A stretch of DNA of 64,000 nucleotides from Garcia nutans (lineage: Eukaryota > Streptophyta > Magnoliopsida > Malpighiales > Euphorbiaceae): the NCBI GenBank assembly GCA_947685225.1, contig CANTUV010000003.1, positions 3,728,001-3,792,000 of the forward strand. The letters run 5' to 3'. Positions 1 to 13,000 of this stretch are shown in pieces. Below the pieces are notes generated by a model. That model did no database searches and had not been told where the DNA came from. It worked only from the letters and a program-made list of their open reading frames with translations. The position numbers were made by a program, and so were the translations under genes. The first letter of the stretch is position 1. Every line of letters starts with the position of its first letter.

Positions 1-1131
1 ATTACATACCAAATCCTTCGCATGCTCTTTCATCGATTTTGACCCACAAGTGTGAGTAGATGGCCCTGTTCCTAGTCCAGCAGGCTCAGACAGTCTGTTC
101 TTAGACTGTTGCTCTGATAATTTTTTAGCATTCTCCGTTTCCCAATCTCTTCTCCACTCTTCTACATATTCCAAAGGCACGGGACAGTTCACTAATCTGT
201 TATGTCTCACATTGTAAATGAAAGTACTGTATGTCCTTGCTGCTTTGCTTTCCCAAGCTTTTCTCATCAAGCCATCTTCAGATGACCTCCAAGTAAATAA
301 TTTATGCAAAGTAAGTAAAAATTACTAAATATGCTAGCCATTATCATTATTAAAGAATATGAAGAAACAACTAACAATGAATATTAGATAAACATTAACC
401 TTAAACTCTCCGAAGTATAAGTCCTTTGATTGTCGAGACAGTTTTGCCCAAGATGATCCTATTTTATCAGGATACCGTTGAAAAGCTTCTGTGCATGCAT
501 GTGATATGCCCCATAAATCAGGATTAAATCTGAAACAATTTAAGATTATTAATAAAGTGCCAAAATAGTGACTAAATAGGATAAAATTAGTAAATTACCC
601 ATCAGCCTTTGACCAACTAATTATTATTCGCCCATCAGCATCACGGGCTAGTTCTTGGGATCGAGAGACTCTACTTATAACGTCATTGTTAACATCAGGT
701 CGAGGTTCATGTTCACTAGAATTAGGAGATGAAGCTGATATTTGGGGATTTTCTATTCCTAATCCATGCATGTTATCCAGTGAGGGAGTAGAAGAAGGTG
801 GTGTTATAGGATTAGAAGATTCAGATTGTCTTCTCCTAGATGTTGGAGTTCCATCTGTGTTAGGATTTGAAGATTCAGAGGTTCTTCTCCCAGATCCCCC
901 ATTTGCTTCTGAATTTGGACTTACAGCCGTTGCAATTGCAAGTGTGGGTTGGGTAGGTGCTATGGCTGTTTGTGTGGGTTGGGTAGGTACCATGGCTGTT
1001 GGTGTGGGTTGGGTAGGTGCAATGGCTATTGGTGTGGGTTGGGTAGGTAGCATGGCTGCTGGAACTGTACGTGTGGATCGTCCTCTTCCCACTGGTGGTT
1101 GAATGATATTGCGACTTTTTCCTCTAGCCAT
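1..1131 (-). CDS. CACTA second protein, PF03004-like (TNPA-type), partial
   Basis: This is the second gene of CACTA-1, downstream of TNP2 and in the same direction, running off the left edge. Exon 1 (1131..599) starts with MARGKSR and holds a low-complexity Pro/Thr/Gln region with about five PTQPT repeats, then a Ser-rich stretch. Exon 2 (529..400) has FNPDLWGISHACTEAF and continues to LYFGEFK, the core expected of PF03004 (plant Ptta/En/Spm transposase). The 599/598 donor and 530/529 acceptor are good GT-AG sites and keep the frame. Exon 3 (about 292 to before 1) continues with RKAWESKAARTYS and VRHNRLVNCPVP, but I found no clean in-frame acceptor near 290-310, so the gene may be damaged there. 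Proteins of this type are thought to bind subterminal repeats; that role is inferred. Confidence 0.75.
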
Positions 1132-1561
1132 ATCTGCAAGAACCCATAAAACATAAGATTAAATATAGAGAGAAAGAGTAGCAATATTGGTATAGCCTAT
1201 AGAGATGATACAGTTAAAAATTGTAAAAATGTTGTTACCTTAAATTTTCACACGTATTAAGAAATTCACTTGCTCTTAAAACCAGAACAATCCAACACTA
1301 GTTAAGAAGTTCAGTTCCTGCCACAAATAAAGAGCAAAAGAAAACACAGGAAGCAAAAATTTTCAAACTACCATGTTCCTCCATCATATACCATATACAT
1401 ATGTAACTACCATGTATGCAGCAGGAATTCTACTCATATGTAGTAAATTAATAAATTAATGCAAAATTATTATAACATTTCAAAATGGGCCATAAATAGT
1501 TTCCAACTCTATAGTATAGTCAAAGTAAACATCAAAACAAGGAAAAAGAACCAAATACAAG

Positions 1562-4500
1562 TCATTCGTCTTCATCATTATTCATCATCTCATCCTCCGA
1601 AGAATAATACTGAAATTCTTCATCACTCCCTTCCTCCAAACTCTCACTTATATGCATTACAACACCTTCAGCATCATTTAAAGTATTAGGCATTTCATTG
1701 TCATTTACATCAAAAGTCTGCCTGGCTGTATCATCTTCTTGGAATGCCATTGTTGTTTGAGAAACATTGGAAGGAGCTATAATTTCTGGCAGCTCAATTA
1801 CATGTCTAGCTTTAACCTTCACAACAGATAACCAATCACTATCAACCCGTCTTATAGACGGATAAGGAGCATAGTATACCTATTGTGCTTGGCTTGCCAA
1901 AATAAAGGGCTCATACTTCCCAAATCTCTTCCTTTTATGAACATCTACAATATTGTATCCTTTATGACACCTCATACCCACATCTAGCGTTGGATCATAC
2001 CAATCACAAAGGAACAAAGTTGTCCGCTTAATTGGTAGTCCCGGGTACTCTATTTCAATGACCTCCTGTAATCTGCCAAAGTAATCGCTTGATTGTTCAC
2101 TGTAGTTTGTCCCTTTAATACATACACCACTATTCTTAGTAGATCTATTTGCACTTCTTCTCTCTGTGTGGAACTTAAATCCATTCACAAAATACCCAGA
2201 ATATGCCTTAGCATCATTGTAAGGTCCCTGTGCCAAGTTTTTTATAAATTGGTTGTTCACAGCATTCAACGGGTCATGCACCTATATGAAAAGCATAAAT
2301 ATTCAATACATGTGATTTAGATAATATTGACTACAAAATGCTACGTAATAAACTTACATAGGATTTGAACCACTGGGGAAAATTATTATCCAAATGCATA
2401 TCAATCTCATCCTTGCTAATGTTAGGATTTTGAGTACGTAATTCGCCAACGAACAATCTTCATAATATAAAGTACCGTCATTAAGTATATCAAGAATGGG
2501 AGTGCAAAACAATATTAATGAAATTCAATTTTAACATACTCGACAAATGGCTCAACTTCTACACAATTCATGAGAATATACGACTGAGCCGCGTTCCTCT
2601 CACGGTCCGTCAATTTTTGATTCTTTGGTTGACCCATCGGTCGACCACAATACTGGAATATTGATAACATTCCTTCAATCTCCTCCTCAGCCTGACCATC
2701 ATCTTTCCGTGGCACACGTTGATGTCTAGTTGATACATGTGGCTCAAAAAAATGGGCACAAAATGCAGCTGCTTCTTTTACCAAGTAAGCATTAGCAATT
2801 GACCCTTCAACTTGTGCCTTATTTTTTACATCCTTTTTCAAATCACCATTGTAACTGCAAGATGTTTATATAAGGCTTACAATGCATTTATTATTAAAGT
2901 AAGCTCAATAAAAAGGTTTAAGGAGAAAAGTAAATTACCGCTCAAATGGATACATCCAACGATATTGTACAGGCCCTGCAATCCGAGCTTCATATGGTAG
3001 ATGGATAGGAAGATGTTCCATAACATTAAAGAATCCTGGAGGAAAAAACCTCTCTAATTTGCATATGATTTTCGGAATTTCCTCTTCAAGCCGTATCATA
3101 TCATCTACCCGTATGACTGAACTTGTTAATTGTCTAAAAAATATACTAATTTCAGTTATTGCCTCCCAAACTCTTACTGGTAATAATTCACGAAAGGCAA
3201 TCGGGAGTAAACGTTGCATAAACACGTGACAATCGTGGCTTTTCATCCCATACATTGTTAATGTTTTCATGTTTACACATCTAGCCATGTTAGAAACATA
3301 GCCATCGGGAAACCTTAGTTCTTTTAACCACTCACAAATTGCTTGCTTTCCCTGCTTATCCAATGAGTATATTGCTTTTGGATATTTACCAGTTTGTACA
3401 TTTTTTTGTAACTCTGGCCTGTCACATAACACCATCATCTCCTCCCTTGCTTTGGCATTATCTTTCGATTTACCATCGATGTTCATAATGGTGTTGAACA
3501 AATTATCAAAGAAGTTTTTTTCAATATGCATCACATCGAGGTTATGCCTAATTAGCAAAGAACTCCAATATGGCAAATCCCAGAAAATACTCCGTTTCTT
3601 ACATCCACTCCCACTCCGTCTACCAATTGCTGCATTAACATCATCTGAGTCTAGATCAGTAACTTTCAGTAAACCAAGAGAATTAAGCTCAGCTAATATT
3701 TCTTCCCCGGTCTTCACAGGTGGTGGCATGTCCTTAATTATTTTATTTTTTCTGAACCAAGTTCTATTCTTTCTCCATGGATGGTCAATTGGAAGAAACT
3801 TCCTATGATTATCGAACCATGTTTGTTTTGTTCCATTCGGAAGTGTAAAGGCATCTGTCTCTCCCATACAATGAGGACATGATAGCCTTCCACCAGTACT
3901 CCATCCAGAAAGCATTGACAAGGCAGGGAAGTCACTAATAGTCCATAGTAATGCAGCATGCATAACAAAATTTTGCTTCATGGACACATCGTATGTCATA
4001 ACCCCTACATCCCACAATTGTTTCAAGTCGGCAATTAATGGTTGTAGGAACACATCTATTTTCATTTTCGGATTATTAGGCCCTGGCACTAAGACTGTTA
4101 AGAACATGTACTCCGACTTACCACACATCCATGGAGGAAGATTGTAAGGAGTGACAATGATTGGCCACGATGAGTACGGTTCGCTGTATTTCCCAAATGG
4201 CTGGAATCCGTCAGAACTTAACCCGAGCATGACATTTTGAGTCTCATAAGCAAATGAGGGATACTGATTGTGGAAGTGCTTCCAAGCAGGTGATTCAGAT
4301 GGATGACGCATAACTCCCTCCTCGGACTCGTGTTCTGCATGCCACCTCATGTCTTTTGCGGTGGCATTAGATGCATAGAGCCGTTGCAACCTTGGAATGA
4401 GAGGGAAGTAATGCATGACCTTGTATGCCTTCTTAACATTGCCAATTCGTTTGTATCTTGCTTGTTGGCAAAACTTGCACACAAGCAAATCTACATCATC

Positions 4501-5196
4501 ACCCCTGTATATCATACAATTATTTCTACAGCAGTCAATCTTCTGCACTGGGAGGCCCAAACATTCAATCAATCTTTTCGTTCTATAGAAATTTTCAGGG
4601 AATACATTATCCTCTGGCAAAACTTCTTTAACGAATTCTGCTATCTGATCAAAACATCTCTCCGAAAAATGGTGTTCGGCCTTCATGTTGAACATACGAG
4701 CCATGGCAGATAACTTCGTATGCTTTACACAACCGGGCCATAGTTCCTCATTAGCCGCTTCCAGCATTTGAAATAGCTTTTTTGATTCTTGATTCGGTTC
4801 CTCCTCCATGTAATCAGAATGAGAATTAGGAACTCTAAGCCCTTGTAGGACCATTTCACGATATTGTGCACCTGTTTCATTATGCATTTGATTGACCAAT
4901 CCAGTTTCAAGATCCCTAAAAGCTGTACTTGTATCCTCAGGCCATGGTTCCCCATGTGATACCCACTGATAGTAATTTGGCATAAAACCAAATTTTGTAA
5001 CGTGGAAGCGGACTTCTTCCACCGGTTGGAAAAATTGGTTTCTACATTTCGGCTTCGAACAAGGACACCTAATTCTGGTTCCATCCATACTTGCTGGATG
5101 AGAAATTGCGTAGTCTAAAAACTCTTGTAGTTTTTCTTGAAATACTCTATTCAAACGTCCCCCAGCATACGTTTCATACATCCATCCCCGGTCCAT
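1562..5196 (-). CDS. TNP2-type CACTA transposase, four exons, one in-frame stop
   Basis: Exons are 5196..2939, 2854..2540, 2457..2358 and 2281..1562, all with GT-AG borders that keep the frame. Exon 1 starts at MDRGWMY and carries the transposase-associated N-terminus (PF13963, with the CPCSKPKC cysteine cluster), the TNP2 core (PF02992, around PPWMCGKSEYMFL, DVFLQPLI and HNLDVMHIEKN) and DUF4218 (ending YRWMYPFER). Exons 3-4 carry DUF4216 (around DPTLDVGMRCH) and an acidic tail (SSEDEMMNNDEDE). A TAG at 1880-1882, where related proteins usually have Gln, interrupts an otherwise open frame. The protein would be a cut-and-paste transposase acting in the nucleus on the CACTA ends. Apart from that stop the gene looks complete, so it decayed recently or is a recently silenced copy. 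Confidence 0.88.
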
Positions 5197-7081
5197 ACTT
5201 ATTGTCTTGACCGAATCGTCAAAAATATACTAAAAGAATAAAAAATCAATAATCAAGCCCAATAAAAAGTATGGACAATAACAAACTTTTCAAATACTCT
5301 TCATGTAATTCATTAACATAATAACATGTACTAAATGCAAAATTCATACAGGTTTGGGATGCTAATATAATTGAGACAGCTGAAGAAAGGTTCTATAATT
5401 CAAATGTGGATAAGAAACTACGATGGTCCTAAGCTTTAACTTGAGATGATGAATGCAATATATTCCAATGGCTGGTTGAAGAACTAAACCAACTAGCATT
5501 TTGGTAGCTACACAAGGACAAGATGCATAAAACTGCAGCATAAGATAAGGTTTATTGATTCTTTGTTCTATCTACACATGTAAACGTCCAGCAAAATAAG
5601 ATATTGTAGACATTTCATGTATTTATCCACCACAGATACCCAAGTTTTGGCGATGTCTAACATCATAATATCATGATATATATATATATATATATTCAAT
5701 CATATAACATCATAATCACATAAAAAATAATAATTAGACACATCATACAATAAAATTATAATAATTTTATCGTGGCACGCCAACTAATATATTTTCTAAA
5801 CACATACTTTTTTCTAATGATATTAATGATTAATTCTCTTATGATTTAATAATTTTAAAATTTTTCTTTCACATATAACATATATAATTTGCATCAAATA
5901 TTACTGCAGCCTTAATAATGATATTAACTCTCATAATTTAACAGAAATGTGCTATTTTCCTTTTTTTTCTATTTTAAGCTTGATCGTTTTGTATAAAAAA
6001 ATAATTTTAATTTAAGAATAGTGATTAATTAAATTTGAAAAAAAAAGGAAAGGGAAAGGGAGAAACAGGACAATTTAAAAAGGCTGCTTATAGGTGAGAT
6101 AGCGAGTGAGACATGTAATATATAATTGCAACTACCCATGTTTTTGTCTGCAATTGATTTATGAGTATATCATCAAAATTTATTCCCACAATTTTATTTT
6201 ATTTAATTTTTCTTACTCGAAAGAAATGCCTTATGACATTTCAGAGCTCTGCAATATGCTCCCCACAATTACCAACTGCATATTGTCTTCTATTTCATTA
6301 TTATTATTATTATTTATAAAATTTGCATATTTATTGTTTCAGAAAAATTCATGAATCAATCATCTAAGGCTCAGCCAATGTCAATTTTGGATGAATTCAT
6401 AATAAGTCTTAGTTAAAGATAGAGATCATAGAAGAGAAGATACAGTTTCAACAGCATTCAGAGAATGGTAACAATATTTTGATACCATTACTTAACCAAC
6501 TTTTTATATCGCTCTAATTTTTTTTAATATATGTATGAAGGAGGGGAAATCAGTTATGAAATTATTACTCAATAATAACTACAATTATTGCTAAATTGCA
6601 TATTGGTGTGTGATAGCACTCTAATTTTTTATTTTGCTAAATTTAATTTAAATTAGAAATGAAATTTGAAATCTCAAAATTGCAAGAAATTTACTTAATT
6701 TATAAATTTAGTTGCAATTCTAATAAAAGAATATATATATATATATAGCGAGAGAATGTGCATAAATTTCACTTCTACTTGGCACTTTATATGATTGAAA
6801 AAAATTATGGAACCCATTAATTACTTAATAAATATGAAAAAATAAGAGCAAGTCCTTGTCAATTAAGAGTAAACATCTTTTCCCAAAAACATATTTCAAA
6901 ACTTTGCCTGCCCCAGCATCTAATATCATGCACATGACTCCATTTTTAATAATAAAACTGCATGAACAAATTTCGACAAACAAATATTGTTTAAAAATGT
7001 CAGTTAATAATGCTGATACAAACAGATGCAGCTGCTAAATTACACATTGAAGAGCAATGCATGTGAGTAGCCTTCAGTTAC
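5197..7081. other. A+T-rich spacer upstream of TNP2 in CACTA-1
   Basis: No coding region is recognisable on either strand. It holds (TA)n tracts near 5672-5693 and 6731-6748, and long A/T runs. It should contain the TNP2 promoter and leader. I looked for the next exon of the RABC2-like fragment, which should carry the GQERF motif, on the minus strand here and did not find it. Confidence 0.6.
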
Positions 7082-7872
7082 CTGTGTCCTAAATTGTGAG
7101 CTTCAATCTTTTCCCAACAACATTAAGCGTCTTGACCTTGAAATCAACACCTGCACATTGTCAAAACAGCATCCAAGCCCAATGGTGAAAGTCCATTAAA
7201 ACAAAAGATATATTTAAGTAATCATGAAAAATATGTTATTTTAATTTCAACAATATTCAATAACACTTTAGTCTTAACCAATAAGTGGCTTTGATTAGAG
7301 TAAATATGCACTTAACTGTCTTTAGATCTCATAAAACCTCCAATCTCTTTAGCCAATTAGATAATAAGAAGAAAAATTAAACAACTAAGAATATTAAGCA
7401 AGAAATTATCATCTGTTTATAATTCTTTACTATTCAAAAGCAAAGTTATAACAAGCACAAAGTTATATCTTATTTCCGATTGGATAGAGAACTAAAGCAT
7501 GCAAAGTATTTCTGATTCAATTGAATAAATAAACACAGATGATTCTCCTAATTTTATCACAAAATTATGAAAGAATCCAATTGAACCAGAAAAAAGAAAA
7601 GAATATATTTACATATGACGTATGAACCTCAAAAATTCAATCATGCAAACAATAAGACACAGAGAACCAATGAAAACCAAATTTTCTTTTTCCCAAAGAA
7701 ATTAAGAGTTAAAAGAGAAGAGAGAAGTACCAATTGTGGGAGAAAGATCATGAACAGAATTGGAGATGAAACTCAAAAGAATACTACTCTTGCCAACACC
7801 AGAATCTCCAATCAATAAAATCTTGAAAGAATAATCATAACTATTATTCCCAACTTTTGAAGAAGAACCCAT
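7082..7872 (-). pseudogene. RABC2-like Rab GTPase gene fragment (exons 1-2), probably captured by CACTA-1
   Basis: Exon 1 is 7872..7731, starting MGSSS, with the P-loop GDSGVGKSS and ending SPTIG. Exon 2 is 7150..7082, reading VDFKVKTL and RLKLTI, followed by an in-frame TAG where the family has Trp in the WDTAGQE motif. The 580-bp intron (7730..7151) starts GT and ends AG, and the phase-1 junction restores Gly-Val exactly as in plant RABC/Rab18 GTPases. A donor follows exon 2 at 7081, but no later exon is found. RABC proteins are small membrane-traffic GTPases of about 210 residues; only about 70 are represented here. The retained intron shows capture at the DNA level. Alternatively it is the remnant of a host gene broken by insertion. 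It is not functional as it stands. Confidence 0.82.
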
Positions 7873-7875
7873 CAT

Positions 7876-8872
7876 TTATTCTTGCTTTATGAACATAAAA
7901 ACATAACCCAACAAGCAACAAAAAGAAAGATTGAAAAAAACCCACCAACCTAACAAGAAAGAGTAAGATGAGTGTGTGTTCTATATCAAAATAATCAAAA
8001 TCAAGAAACCCAAAAACATAGACAACAAACAGAAAAGAAAGATTGAAAAAAACTCTCCAACTTTTCAAGAAAGAGTGAGTTTGTGTTCTATATCAAAATC
8101 AAGAAACCAAAGACGTGTATAAATTACAACAAACAAAAAGAAAGATTGAAAAAAACCAACTTAACCAGAAAGAGCGTGTATGTGTGTTCTATATCAGAAT
8201 CAAAATCAAAATCAAGAAACCAAAAGCTAACTAGCTAGAAAGAAAGAAAGATTATGTGGTAATATAATTAGTACCACTGTTGAGGCGTCCTGCAAGAGTT
8301 TAAACAAAGTAACCATCCATCAGCTTCATTGACCAACATTTCCATACCAAGATTTCCATAATCGAGTCTCCTTTCCATACCAAGATTTATGGAACCCAAT
8401 AATAAATTCATCTACCTCCAGCCTTTGACTCGATTATCATAAGCTAAAAATAAATTAATAAACTCTAAAATGATTTTATTGTTTTAATTATGGATTATTA
8501 GAGAGAAAATTCGAACCTCATTCTGCAGCTTCAAGCTTTTGTTCTCGCAACTCTAAAACCTAAAAACCCAAATCAAATGGCTAGCGAGACAAGAGTGTTG
8601 CGAGGCGCTGCTGTACGCGTGTGAGAGGGTTGGACGAGGCGATGGTTAAGTGAGTGTGTGTGAGGCAAAATATGGCGAGGTGAGTTTTTCGCCAGCGTGT
8701 TTGAGGAGAAGGGAAGGGAGAAGAGAAGAGAAAGCTGCGCACGTTTGAGGACAAGTAGTGTTAGGGTTTAAAGAGTATGTCAAAATTGATATACTAAAGC
8801 TGCACAGTAAGCATTCTTTTAATTTAAAGAGTATGTCCATTGTATATAATTTAACCCTTAAGAATCAATTTT
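7876..8872. other. Flank and possible leader region of the Rab fragment
   Basis: On the minus strand this lies directly upstream of the Rab start codon and looks like a plant gene leader: pyrimidine-rich stretches near 8030-8170 and 8690-8760, and possible splice-like borders near 8292 and 8515. A 17-bp direct repeat (TTTCCATACCAAGATTT) occurs near 8340 and 8376. Between about 8535 and 8570 the minus strand has a short open stretch (LREQKLEAAE) of unknown origin. I cannot assign a protein. Confidence 0.4.
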
Positions 8873-9270
8873 TAATTTTTATTAATACTTAATTTTATAA
8901 TTAAATTTTGATTATAATAATTTAATTATATTTTTTAATTAATATTTATGAACAAAAATATAGAAGTTCTTACAATTATAAATGAATTATATAAAAATAT
9001 TTTGACCAAAAACAACTTAATAATTATATATTTTAATTGTATTTTATTTATATTTAATCATTTATTATATGTTTTAGTTATATCTATTACTATTTGTAAT
9101 ATTCATGTTATTTTCAAATCCATTATCACAATTTAATTTTTACTATCTAAATCCATAAAAATTTTTATCAATATCAAAATACTACTAATTACTTATAATA
9201 GATTATCCACCATCATAATACTACTAATTATTATTAATACTCATTCATTATTTTCATAAATAAACTAGTG
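8873..9270. other. A+T-rich stretch, nothing recognised
   Basis: Very A+T-rich sequence between the Rab flank and the subterminal array. The short open frames here are low-complexity Ile/Asn/Tyr strings and are not convincing genes. Confidence 0.5.
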
Positions 9271-9274
9271 AGAT

Positions 9275-10021
9275 CATTACTATGGATTTGCAACCGATTT
9301 GCGACGGCTTTTTCTGTTGCAGATTTCCTTCACTGTCTTTATCCGTCGCAAAACTGTTGCAGATACGTCGCAATTTTGAGACGAACATTTTCTGTTGCAG
9401 ATTTCCGTTGCAAATTGCTTTCAACTAGTTATTTTCTACAACCCATCTGCAACGGAAAAATTTTCGCAAAAAATATATACGCGGGTCTCTCTCGCGCCAA
9501 TCATCAGTGCCAATTTTTGCGACGGATATCTGCGACGGGCTTGTTTCCGTCGCAGAGTTACTACGGATTTGCAACCAATTTGCGACCAATTTCTCAAAAT
9601 TCCTATAACTTGTCATTCCGTCGCAAATCCGTCGCAGATCCGTAGCAAATTTGCGACGACAAAAATCTGTCGCAGATATCCGTCGCAAATACCGAATATT
9701 TTTGCAGTGAAATTTGCGACGGAAATAGACGGTAGCAGATCTCCGTTGCAAATTGCTTTTTTAGTGCTTTCTACAACCAATCTGCGACGGAAAAGTTTTC
9801 GCAAAAAATTTTTACTCGCGCCAAATTTTGCGACGGATATCTGCGACGGACTTTTTTCCGTCGCAGATTTACTACGGATTTGCAACCAATTTGCGACCAG
9901 TTTCTCAAAATTCCTCTAACTTGTCCTTCCGTCGCAAATGCGTCGCAGAACCGTAGCAACTTTGCGACGGAAACACGTCCGTCGCAGATATCCGTCGCAA
10001 ATGGCAAAAATTTTTGTAGTG
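9275..10021. repeat. CACTA-1 subterminal GCGACGG array, terminal block duplicated
   Basis: There are dozens of GCGACGG / CCGTCGC and GTTGCAGAT-like units in both orientations. The roughly 310-330-bp block ending at a degenerate terminus (TTTTTGCAGTG, ending 9709) is repeated in tandem and ends again at the proper terminus TTTTTGTAGTG at 10021. Both copies share TTACTACGGATTTGCAACCA and the following sequence with scattered differences. Such repeats are the expected binding sites for the second CACTA protein. Confidence 0.85.
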
Positions 10022-13000
10022 TCTCCTGATGGTTGCATACATTCAAATAGCAGTTATATGAGCATCTTTAATATTAATTCTGTTAACACACAATCATTAA
10101 ATTTGGGAACAACTGAAAATCCTAAAAACATTAGCATAGCATCCGACCTTACTCCTGATGAGAGAGAGAGATTTGAAAAAATATTCAAAAAATATGAAGA
10201 AGTGTTTGCTTGGTCTTATGAGGACATGCCTGGGATAGATCGAGACATAGCCGAGCATCATATTCCTACTTACACTCACATTAAACCTGTCAAACAAAAG
10301 CTAAGATGATTAAGACCTGAATGGGCTGAATTGGTTAAAGAAGAGGTCACTAAGCAAATACAAGTGAAGTTCCTTGAAGTGATAGAATACCCAGATTGGC
10401 TAGCAAATATAGTACCTGTGCCAAAGAAAGATGGGAGGATAAGGGTCTGCGTGGACTATAGAGATTTAAACAAGGCTTCCCCTAAGGATGATTTTCCTTT
10501 ACCTCATATAGATGTACTCATTGATAGTGCAGCCTCTAGTGTGCTACACTCGTTCGTGGATGGATTTTTCGGATACAATCAAGTATTAATGGCCCAAGAG
10601 GATAAAGCCAAAACTGCCTTCACAGCTACATGGGGTATATTTTGTTATAGGGTGATGCCTTTCAGCTTAAAGAATGCTGGAGCAACTTACCAAAGGATGG
10701 CCACCACATTATTTCATGACATGATGCACAAAGAAGTTGAAGAATATGTTGATGATATGATGGTTAAGTCGGATACAAGGGAGCAACACTTCCAGAATTT
10801 GGAATTATTCTTTGATAGAGCTTTGAAGTATAAGCTAAGATTAAACCCAAAGAAGTGTGTATTCGGTGTTACCTCAGGTAAATTGTTGGGACATGTAATT
10901 GGCCCGAATGGCATAGAGATAGATCCTGAAAAAGTTAAAGCAATCAGGGATATGCCGGCCCCTAAGACGGAGAGAGAAGTTCGAGGATTCATTGGTAAAC
11001 TACAGTATATTAGTAGATTCATAGCAAAGCTCACAACAATCTGTGAGCCTATCTTCAAGTTGCTTAGGAAGAATCAGTCGGTCGTATGGAATGAAGAATG
11101 TCAAAAGGGCTTTGATCGAATAAAAGAGTATTTGTTGAACCCACCTGTTTTGAAACCACCTAAACCCGACAAACCTCTATTACTATACTTAGCAGTAGAA
11201 GAAGAGTCGATAGGAGCCATGCTAGCCCAAGCAGATGATTCGGGGATTGAGCATGCCGTTTACTACCTAAGTAGAAAGCTCCTACCTTATGAAATTAAGT
11301 ATAGTATTATTGAAAAAACGTGTATAGCCATGGTTTGGTCTTCTAAGAAGTTGCGGCATTACTTTCAATCATATAGTGTGCAAGCAATTTCCAGGTTGGA
11401 TCCAATGAAATACTTAAGGGAGACACCCTCTTTAATTGGGAAATATGGTCGATGGTTGATAATATTAGAAGAATTTGAGATCGAGTATGTAACCAGAAAA
11501 ACAATCAAAGGTAGAGCGGTGGCAAAATTTCTGGCTCAACAACCATTACCAGAAAGTGAAGAGGTAATCTTGGAATTTCCAGATGAACATTTAGAAGCAA
11601 TTGAAGTACAAGGGTGGAAAATGTATTTTGATGGAGCAGCAAACAGGAAAGGAGTAGGTTTGGGAGTTATACTTGAATCGCTAGAAGGGGAACTCATCCC
11701 TTTAACCAAAAAGTTGAAATTTAGGGCGACCAATAATATGGTGGAGTACGAAGCTTGTATTTTCGGTTTGGAAACCCTAATGATTATGAAGGTAGATGAG
11801 GTGGAAGTTTATGGTGATTCGTTGCTAGTAGTATCCCAAGTAAATGGAGAGTGGGAGTTGAAGGAAGAAAAATTGAAACCATACCATCGTTACCTGACCA
11901 TGATAAAGAAGAATTTTAAGGAGTGTACGTTTATACACTTGTCAAGAGAAGAAAATCAGATGGCTGATGCCCTAGCCACATTGGCTTCGGTATGGGAAAA
12001 TCCTGTTAGCTTATTCCTTAAGCCTCTGGTCTTGACCAGTTCATCAACTCCTTGTTATGAATATGAAACAATCATGGAAATTGATACAGACCATGATGCA
12101 TGGTATGATACCATAAGGAAATTTTTGGAGGAAAGAGAATACTCGCCGGGGGCAACAAAGAAAGAGAGAAGGGTTGTAAGGCGGTGGTCATTGCAATACA
12201 CCACATTCTATGGGGAGTTGTATCAAAGATGGCCTGATGGGGTGCATTTGAGATGTTTAAGAAAGCCCGAAGTGGAGCGCATCATGTCAAAAATACATGC
12301 AGGAAGTTGCGGTCCGCACATGAGTGGTTTGGCCCTAGTTAAGAAGATTATTCGACAAGGTTACTATTGGTTGACCATGGAGAGAGACTTTATTGAGTTT
12401 GTCAAGAAGTGCCAACAATGTCAGATGTACGGTAACTTGAATCATATCCCTTCTGAAGAACTGCATTCAATGTCTTCACCCTGGCCCTTTGCCACCTGGG
12501 GTATCGACATTATAGGAGAGATACATCCGACAGCTTCAAACGGGCACCATTTTATTGTGGTAGCAGTTGATTATTTTTTGACATGGGTCAAAGCCGAATC
12601 CTTCAACAAGCTGGGTGCAAGTCAAATGGCTAGGTTTATCGAAAAGAATCTCATCAGCAGATATGGGGTCCCGCACAGTGTAATATAAAACAATGGGGTA
12701 CAGTTTCAAGGAGCAGTTAAGGATTTATTCTTCAAGTACCACATCCATCATCATCGATCCTCTCCTTATAGACCAAAGGCTAATGGTGCAGTGGAAGCAA
12801 CAAATAAGACAATTAAGTAAATTCTGTCCAAAATGACCAAGACTTACAGGGATTGGTTAGAGATGCTTCCCTTTGCTTTATGGGGATATTGGATGAGTGT
12901 GCGAACACCTACTGGAATGACACTGTTCTCTTTGGTTTATGGGATGGAAGCAGTATTACCAATTGAGATTGTGATCAAGTCATTGAGAGTAATCTTGGAA

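Larger units (their letters stand above)
1..10021 (-). mobile_element. CACTA-1, En/Spm DNA transposon, left end outside window
   Basis: Both transposon genes read leftwards, and the right edge reads ...TTTTTGTAGTG, ending at 10021. Its reverse complement is a CACTACAAAAA terminus, as expected for CACTA elements. Just inside lies an array of GCGACGG repeats, typical of CACTA subterminal regions. Immediately to the right, at 10022, the sequence becomes Tat-type pol, so the element interrupts a Tat/Ogre retrotransposon. The 3-bp target duplication (TCT at 10022-10024) cannot be verified because the other terminus is outside the window. That one element spans the whole interval is inference: a separate insertion between 5200 and 9270 is not excluded. 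Confidence 0.75.

Noticed and set aside
686..1102. Plus-strand open frame with VGWVG repeats
   Set aside because: It is the antisense shadow of the PTQPT repeats in the minus-strand PF03004-type gene.
7082..7872. A working Rab GTPase gene
   Set aside because: Only two exons, a stop in the WDTAGQE motif, and no later exons found.
8750..8760. AAGTAGTGTTAG as a possible second CACTA terminus
   Set aside because: Only five or six bases match, there is no subterminal repeat beside it, and no target duplication.
9268..10046. Several overlapping open frames on both strands rich in Arg, Ser and Phe
   Set aside because: They arise from the GCGACGG subterminal array, whose G+C-rich units contain few stops; no domain is recognisable.
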